Part shown: positions 57,827 through 64,000 of the stretch, piece after piece
How the letters are laid out: every line of letters begins with the position of its first letter
Position numbering within the stretch: position 1 is the first letter of the stretch
NCBI GenBank assembly: GCA_032622095.1
Contig: CP136065.1
Location: 19,084,134-19,148,133 of the forward strand
Reading direction: 5' to 3'
Length of the DNA stretch: 64,000 bases
Source: Siphonodentalium dalli
Taxonomy: Eukaryota; Mollusca; Scaphopoda; Gadilida; Siphonodentaliidae
Program-made: the position numbers and the translations under genes
Notes under the pieces: model-generated
What the model was told of the DNA's origin: nothing
What the model saw: only the letters and a program-made list of their open reading frames with translations
Database searches by the model: none

Positions 57827-58120
57827 GCGGACCTTGCCGTGTTGCTGTATCTGTGGTTCCCATGCTGCCACTGCTTGAGACGTCGTTATTCTCGTCAGCT
57901 CACTGTGACGTCATACGAAACTGTTGCTATCAAAAGACAATGTTCATATCAAACCAATCACCGAAAGAAACTACATGTGAACAGTGTTAAGACAAGCAAC
58001 AAAAGTGTTTCACTCAATTCAGAGGAAAGTGTTCAAAAGTCCGAGTCTATAGATGCAGACGATGAAATCGAACTATTTATAAACAAGACAGATAATAACG
58101 GTGATGCTACGCCAGTGTGA
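57827..58120 (+). CDS. Same GPCR gene, terminal exon (helix 8 and cytoplasmic tail)
   Basis: The acceptor TTATGTTTCAG precedes GCG at 57827. Joined in phase 0 to the exon ending at 23712, it reads NESFR then ADLAVLLYLWFPCCHC, a sensible amphipathic helix 8. A CCxC cluster at exon residues 13-16 follows, likely palmitoylated as in related receptors (family knowledge). The tail is basic (LRRR, RKK), then Ser-rich, then acidic (DADDEIE near residues 76-82); these Ser/Thr are plausible kinase sites. There are 97 codons, then TGA at 58118-58120. The last codons, for GDATPV, are the first unit of a minisatellite continuing into the 3' UTR. The pairing of the two exons rests on phase and fit to the family and has not been tested with a transcript. 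Confidence 0.85.
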   Translation, partial: ADLAVLLYLWFPCCHCLRRRYSRQLTVTSYETVAIKRQCSYQTNHRKKLHVNSVKTSNKSVSLNSEESVQKSESIDADDEIELFINKTDNNGDATPV

Positions 58121-58940
58121 CGTTAACAGATGATGCTACGCCAGTGTGACATTAACAGATGATGCTACGTCAGTGTGACATTACCAGATGATGCTACGCC
58201 AGTGTGACATTAACAGATGATGCTACGCCAGTGTGACATTAACAGATGATGCTACGCCAGTGTGACATTACCAGATGATGCTACGCCAGTGTGACATTAA
58301 CATATGATGCTACGCCAGTGTGACATTAACAGATGATGCTACGCCAGTGTGACATTAACAGATGATGCTACGCCAGTGTGACATTACCAGATGATGCTAC
58401 GCCAGTGTGACATTAACAGATGATGCTACGCCAGTGTGACATTAACAGATGATGCTACGCCAGTGTGACATTAACAGATTATGCTACGCCAGTGCGACAT
58501 TAACAGATGATGCTACGCCAGTGTGACATTAACAGATGATGCTACGCCAGTGTGACATTAACGGTGATGCTACGCCAGTGTGACATTAACAGATGATGCT
58601 ACGCCAGTGTGACATTAACAGATGATGCTACACCAGTGTGACATTAACAGATGATGCTACGCCAGTGTGACATTAACAGATGATGCTACACCAGTGTGAC
58701 ATTAACAGATGATGCTACGCCAGTGTGACATTAACAGATGATGCTACGCCAGTGTGACATTAACAGATGATGCTACGCCAGTGTGACATTAACAGATGAT
58801 GCTACGCCAGTGTGACATTAACAGATGATGCTACGCCAGTGTGACATTAACAGATGATGCTACGCCAGTGTGACATTAACAGATGATGCTACGCCAGTGT
58901 GACATTAACGGTGATGCTACGCCAGTGTGACATTAACAGA
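58121..58940 (+). repeat. 29-bp minisatellite in the 3' UTR, about 28 units
   Basis: The unit is 29 bp, CATTAACAGATGATGCTACG then CCAGTGTGA, and units are nearly identical. Variants are interspersed: ACCAGATG at units starting 58179, 58266 and 58382, and a 28-bp form with AACGGTGATGC near 58560 and 58909. The 28-bp form equals the coding form just before the stop codon (58097-58120). The array therefore continues the last six codons of the receptor. Confidence 0.95.
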
Positions 58941-58944
58941 TGTT

Positions 58945-60550
58945 TAACTTCAGTCCCACCGGGTTACTGAACATTGTTGTGAGATAAGGATATTAAAATT
59001 AAATTTTGTCATGATCACTTTTCAAATTAGGTAGATATTCGACAACCCACTGCACGGTGTTCTCTTTCCCAGAATTACCACGGAGAGGAAGTTTTAAGGA
59101 TTTGTATCCCTTCCCTGAATCTTCGGTGTTGATTCAGAGTAAGACGGGTATAATGTTGAATCTGAAGGAGTAGACAATAGGATCTTCTTTCGCGTTTCCT
59201 AATTATTTAGCGCGAACTTAAAAGTAGAATGTTATTATTTGTAGAATGTTACGACACTTTTGATTGATTGGATGCCGGGAGAGATAGACTATCTTTAACT
59301 TATTACATCATACACCAATTACAATATCGATGTGAATGTTGCGCAATTATTTACCCCGCCTATGGACAAAGATAAATAGTCCATGATTGTGTCTGGTGTT
59401 TCATGGTTATTTCGCTTTACGTTACACGGCGGCGTAGAGATGCCTATTTCACCACTGGTATTCCCAATAAATGTTTAAAAACCCAAATTTTGCAGGAATA
59501 AAGCTGCTGTGTCATCATACTGGTGGATTATTTGCATAGCATGACACGTAACATGGGTGCGACAATTGGTGTATTGCCTGGGATAGGATAGCTTTTATTA
59601 AATTTTGAAAACGGTATAAAGCCACATGGCGGTTTGCGCTCCAAAATATAAATAATATTATTAGTTTTTGAATTTTTTTCCGGTATCGAAATAGGTCGAT
59701 AAATATCTTAACTACCTTTCTACGAGCATTCTGTAACCCAAAAAGACGCACTGAAGTAATGAAAAATGCAACCACGAACAAGGTATTTGGGTCCCAAACA
59801 AAAATAGCCATTTGCACAACATGGAACAGAAAAGAGCATTCTGTGTTATTCTATTTCTGATATGGTAGCAATAAAGATCGCTTGTCTTACTTCGGCCGAA
59901 AACTTGAAAACGGCTGGAAATGGCTGTGACTTTGGCATGTGTTTTTCAAAGCATATGAAGCCGGTATATCAGTATTTCGTGTATTTATCGACCTATACCG
60001 TATTCTTCCCTCCAAATTACAAATCCCTCACAATTTGGAGGTGCGAATGAGCCATGTCCGTTTAAACAATATTTCCTGGTAACATAACACTATTTTCGTT
60101 CAAAAATAGGACTAATTGAACTGATAAACGAATCAATGTTCTGTCAAGATCATACAATGTGTTAGTATTTGCGATTATCATAAGAATTCAGCTGCAGTTG
60201 GTTTATGGTTAAAGCATTTTTTCTGCTAAAAAATTATGCCGTATAAGTTTGTCCCACGAATTATTTACTATGGATTCAATCCAGTGGCATAATTCATTTG
60301 AAATTTCCAATTGAGAGGAACTCAGATTTCGTTGGATTAAAAAAAATGGTAATTTCATTTTTGTTACAGCGAAATGAGGCCTCCATGTTATATGTGCCCA
60401 GTTAATGAAATCAGTCATTTCTTGGACTCTCCAAATCATGTTATAACATTTTTACATGCATTCCAAATTCCATCTCATTACTTCAATTAAGACAAAACTG
60501 AAATCCCGTCAGTGGATATAACTACATATAATGTACTTCTCAGACATCGA
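58945..60550. other. 3' UTR and downstream region
   Basis: After the minisatellite there is no coding frame with motifs. It contains the two candidate poly(A) signals and then unique-looking sequence up to the family B MITE. Confidence 0.5.
59466..59502 (+). promoter_or_regulatory. Candidate poly(A) signals of the GPCR gene
   Basis: Two AATAAA hexamers (59466-59471 and 59497-59502) lie 1.35 kb after the stop codon, past the minisatellite. GCTGCTGTGTC follows the second. If used, the 3' UTR would include the whole 29-bp array. Earlier variant signals cannot be excluded. Confidence 0.35.
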
Positions 60551-60557
60551 GACAATA

Positions 60558-61009
60558 TGTGACCCGCCATATCAAATCCAGTCGTAAGTCGGGATTTTGT
60601 TTACCCTGTGCCAATGCATTATCTTATATATGCAAGTCGACCATAGGTCGTCTCGCATTATGTAAGAGAATGCATTCGCCTAACAATTTTTTACAATTTT
60701 AATAGTTTTTTCTTGTATTCTTTAACAATTTTATAATTTCACCCATACAGAGCCCCAGACAAACATGAGCAGACGACACTCTTCTATATGCTTCTATATA
60801 TGTGTGGGGCTCCCTGCAGGGTAATGGATGTTTTTTTATTTTATGTTCTAAAAATTGTAAGAAACATTTATTTTAAAAAAATGATAAAAAATTGCATTCT
60901 CTTATATATGCGAGGCGACCTATGGTCGACTCGCATGTATAAGAGAATGCATTGGCACAGGGTAAAAAACAATCCCGACTTACGACTGGATTTGATATGG
61001 CGGGTCACA
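60558..61009 (-). mobile_element. Hairpin MITE, family B, opposite orientation
   Basis: The TA dinucleotide is present on both sides (60556-60557 and 61010-61011). The ends are TGTGACCCGCC and its complement. The asymmetric spacer with CCCTGCAGGG is inverted relative to the copies at 42867 and 62803, so the element lies in the other orientation. The left palindrome has several substitutions, including TGCAAGTCGACC and GCATTATGTAAGAG. The second palindrome has lost the bases joining it to the spacer. Confidence 0.85.
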
Positions 61010-61050
61010 TATGACAATAGCGTTGGTGGATTAAAATGCAATATATCTTA

Positions 61051-61810
61051 AAGGGGTACTGTACACTAAATCCGGTCATTTGTGGAACCATCTCCTTTTT
61101 TGTATTACACGCTTGTTCCTAGAAGTGCAGTGTTATTGTCGTTCCATATTCACAAATCCGTATGCAACGTACGTTCCATACGCATCTCGTTGACGTAAAA
61201 TGACGTACATGACGTTCGCCTCAACCACGAAACTGGAACTATTTAAATAAAAGAATCATCACACATGACAAACACGCCCTGTATGAGCCTAAATAAACCT
61301 TCTAATCCTGTATTTTTAATGCACGGATTCTAGGATGCGAAGCATGTAATAAACACAGAACGAAACGATGTGTAAATCGGTTTGTCGATACGGCACTCGT
61401 GCTGTCGCTGAAGGATAGAACTCGAGGCGCAAGCGCCTCTCGTTCAATCCTTACGCGACAGCACTCGTGCCGTATTGACAAACCCATTTATACATCGTGT
61501 CGTTCTGTGTATATACTCAACAGAATAAATGCAACAAATGAATGAGTTTGAGCTATGGGTGAGTGTAAAATACACTCGCTTGCTCTATGGACGATGCAAA
61601 CAACATGGTAATTATAATGAATATGATTTTATGAATCCAGCCATAAAATAATTTTCATTATAATTACAATGTGTTTAGCATTGTTCATAGAGCACCCGGG
61701 TGTATTTTGCACTAATCCATGGCTCAAATTCATTCATTTGTTGCATATATTTTGTTGAGTTAATAGGAGATGGACCCATAAATAGCCGGATTTAGTGTAT
61801 AGTCCTTCTT
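61051..61810 (+). mobile_element. Fold-back MITE with two internal palindromes
   Basis: Ends AAGGGGTACTGTACACTAAA and TTTAGTGTATAGTCCTTCTTTA are inverted repeats (about 25 bp, imperfect). Inside are two separate inverted repeats. The first, about 61350-61510, has CGATGTGTAAATCGGTTTGT, GACAGCACTCGTGC and the tip GAGGCGCAAGCGCCTC. The second, about 61530-61748, has AACAAATGAATGAGTTTGAG, GCTCTATG and TTATAATGAA with their complements. A similar terminus, AAAGGGATACTGTACCCCAA, occurs alone at 11577. No coding frame. Confidence 0.75.
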
Positions 61811-62029
61811 TAGCATTTATCGTTCAAGTGATATGACGTGAAATGCGAAATAAAATGAAATTATTTATCGTTCTAAAAATATGTCAACCATTATAACAAG
61901 GGAACGTTCAATAATAAGAACTAATTAACTATTTATTTTTCATACGGACGTCATAATTAGTAATTAACCGACTTGGTGGCTAATAAAAAAACAGCCAATA
62001 CGCCAAGGATTGTATAACAAACTATATGT

Positions 62030-62517
62030 AATCGGGGTTCACCATTAGATGGCTAGTGGCGTCTAATCGCGAGCACGGGTGGCACGTGATATTCTATTGA
62101 ATATCAGAATGTTGAGTATCATATAATCCCATATCCCATAATATGTCAAATATAGCGAATTATTGAAATATGAAATACAAAGAAAAAGCGAAATAGGAAA
62201 ATACAGCGAAATAGGGCGAAATATAGAGCGAAATATAGAAATAGTAAATAATTTTTATAAACGAAATAACGGAGATATTTGAAGAAGTGTTTTCAAGAGC
62301 GTAACCCAAACCTCGCCCAAGAAGAATTTGACGTATATTTCACCAGAGTTGATCTATTGTGGTGTTGCAATTTCTCATACAAATCGCCGTTATTTCGTAA
62401 AAGTACATTCTTTATAGTCATTACCCTTCAGATTAAATATGATATTCAATCAAAACCACGCGTGCCTCCCGTGGTCGCGATTATATGCCAATAGCCATCT
62501 AATCGTGAACCCCGATT
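62030..62517 (+). mobile_element. MITE with AATCGGGGTTCAC ends
   Basis: AATCGGGGTTCACCATTAGA at 62030 and TCTAATCGTGAACCCCGATT ending at 62517 begin inverted repeats of about 60 bp that extend through GGTGGCACG. The middle has repeated GCGAAATA words. The flanks do not show a clear duplication. Confidence 0.75.
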
Positions 62518-62802
62518 TGGTATCCAAACGTGTGCGTATTAGGTGCAAACAACTATGGACGTCGTCGAAGAACGAATACAACAGTTATAGTAAAATCACG
62601 GATTTCCTACGCGCTAGTTTTGTACTGTGGATAAGTGAAATTTGTAGTAAGGTTGTTTCTTACATGTGTTATGTTCGCTAGAGGGATCTGACGGTTAAAG
62701 AGATGATACTAACCACGTGACACTATATAGATTTGAGGCATCGAGACACTACGACACTAATGGCGTTGGTGGATTTTGACATTCATGACATCGCGGAACA
62801 TA

Positions 62803-63263
62803 TGTGACCCGCCATATCAAATCCAGTCGGAAGTCGGGATTTTTTTTTACCCCGTGCCAATACATTCTCTTATATATGCGAGTCGACCATAGGTCGCCTC
62901 GCATATATAAGAGAATGCATTGGCTTAACAATTTGTTATCATGTTTTTTAAATAAAAGTTTCTTACAATTTTTAGGACATAAAATAAAAAAACATCCACT
63001 ACCCTGCAGGGAGCCCCACACATATATAGAATTACATAGAAGAGTGTCGTCTGCTCATGTTTGTCTGGGGCTCTGTATGGGTGAAATTATAAAATTGTTA
63101 AAGAATACAAGAACAAATTATTAAAATTGTAAAAAATTGTTAGGCCAATGCATTCTCTTATATATGCGAGGCGACCTATGGTCGACTAGCATACATAAGA
63201 GAATGCATTGGCACAGGGTAAAAAAATCCCGACTTCCGACTGGATTTGATATGACGGGTCACA
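62803..63263 (+). mobile_element. Hairpin MITE, family B, complete copy
   Basis: TA flanks both sides (62801-62802 and 63264-63265), with TGTGACCCGCC ends. The terminal arms carry a compensating change relative to the other copies: CAGTCGGAAGTCGG on the left and CCGACTTCCGACTG on the right, where other copies have CGTAAG/CTTACG. The two arms changed together, which suggests copying from one arm to the other. Both palindromes are nearly intact. Confidence 0.86.
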
Positions 63264-63269
63264 TATTGG

Positions 63270-63760
63270 CGAGCTACTATTATTTATTTTCCTGTTTCTA
63301 TTGAAGTTGCTGCCGTGTGAGATATCGAACATACCGCTATATATGAGAATGCTTTGTCGTGGTGATGGGATAACATAACCCTGTGATACTCTCTCGAGGC
63401 GGAGTAAGTAGCGGATTATCATCAGGTCCGTCTAGCCACCAGAGGGATATTAGGGGGATTCGACCGCTACGCCTATTGTGATCCAAGATAAGGGAAACCT
63501 CATTGAACGTGACTGGTTTGCAAATCCTTGTGTCTCACGGGATTCTGTGGCTTGTGGTGGGCCACGATAGCGTCATGTCTGTGTCATTGGAATCAGGACA
63601 CAGACGTTTGCTATGCTGGCCATGTGAAATGCTGATCTTAGGGATAACAATTATTTGGGAATCAAATTTATCAGGCTAGCAGCGCGCCATAACTGTATAT
63701 GCAGCTCTAAAGACCGATTGGAGAAAAGAAAACCGATGACTTGCACAGTTCGTGTATGCT
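63270..63760. other. No supported gene
   Basis: Between the last family B MITE and the partial fold-back A copy. No recognisable content. Confidence 0.5.
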
Positions 63761-63761
63761 T

Positions 63762-64000
63762 GTTAAAGATGCGGGAGGTCTTGGCGGTGGGTATGCTGTT
63801 AAAATATTCAGCTCCGTCAAAAACCGCCAAGAACAGAAAGAATAGTAAAATATAGACAGATGTTGTTCTTATACCAATCAGAAATATGGCATAAACAGTA
63901 TGTTATTGTCAAATGTTCTTCCTTTGTTATGTTAATCAAAGCAAAACACGTTACAAAACCTGGCTTTTGTTTAGATCCGGATATGGTAAACATAAAGAGC
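63762..64000 (+). mobile_element. Partial copy of fold-back element A running off the window
   Basis: TTAAAGATGCGGGAGGTCTT through TCCGGATATGGTAAACATAA corresponds to 3391-3630, with similar length and many identical blocks such as CCAATCAGAAATATGGCATA. The copy continues beyond base 64000. Confidence 0.85.

Noticed and set aside
58121-58940. CRISPR-like array (29-bp repeats)
   Set aside because: Units are back to back without unique spacers, in a eukaryotic 3' UTR. It is a minisatellite.

Overview
This window is animal nuclear DNA from an intron-rich, repeat-rich genome. The only host gene I can support is a rhodopsin-family neuropeptide receptor with spliced exons, and the rest is eukaryotic transposon debris: non-LTR retrotransposon tails, tRNA-derived SINEs, fold-back elements and many MITEs. 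The mix, together with the style of the receptor (closest by eye to NPFF/tachykinin/RYamide-type receptors), suggests a lophotrochozoan invertebrate, most likely a mollusc. That assignment is inference, and no species can be named from the sequence alone.

Gene content. Two + strand exons belong to one GPCR gene. The exon at 23491-23712 encodes TM6, the third extracellular loop and TM7. The terminal exon at 57827-58120 encodes helix 8 and the cytoplasmic tail. Both splice sites are phase 0, so the intron between them is about 34.1 kb. The exons for the N-terminus and TM1-TM5 were not found and probably lie to the left of the window. Two tandem-repeat arrays start inside coding sequence: one at the end of the TM7 exon (23685-24130), and one at the stop codon of the last exon (a 29-bp minisatellite of about 28 units, 58121-58940).

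Layout. 1-2.9 kb: old dispersed repeats and the first hairpin MITE. 3.4-8.9 kb: a nested fold-back complex in which two inverted-repeat systems interlock. 9.2-10.8 kb: a SINE and a CR1-like reverse-transcriptase tail. 11-18.4 kb: mostly featureless, with a hAT-like MITE, palindromes and a 41-bp minisatellite. 18.4-20.3 kb: three hairpin MITEs in a cluster. 21-23.4 kb: a degenerate minisatellite and old MITEs, leading into the GPCR TM7 exon. 24-57.8 kb: the giant intron, holding further hairpin MITEs, several LINE fragments, fold-backs and palindromes. 58-64 kb: the 3' end of the gene, then more MITEs.

Most notable structure. A double-hairpin cassette recurs about 15 times. Each hairpin is a roughly 67-nt near-perfect palindrome, and the two hairpins are inverted copies of each other around an AT-rich spacer. 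The same cassette sits inside three different non-autonomous transposon shells. Two shells carry TTAA target duplications and CCCTTT termini (piggyBac-like), with different flanks. The third has TGTGACCCGCC termini and 2-bp TA or TT duplications. No transposase is encoded in the window. The shared cassette within unrelated shells is the best candidate here for something undescribed.
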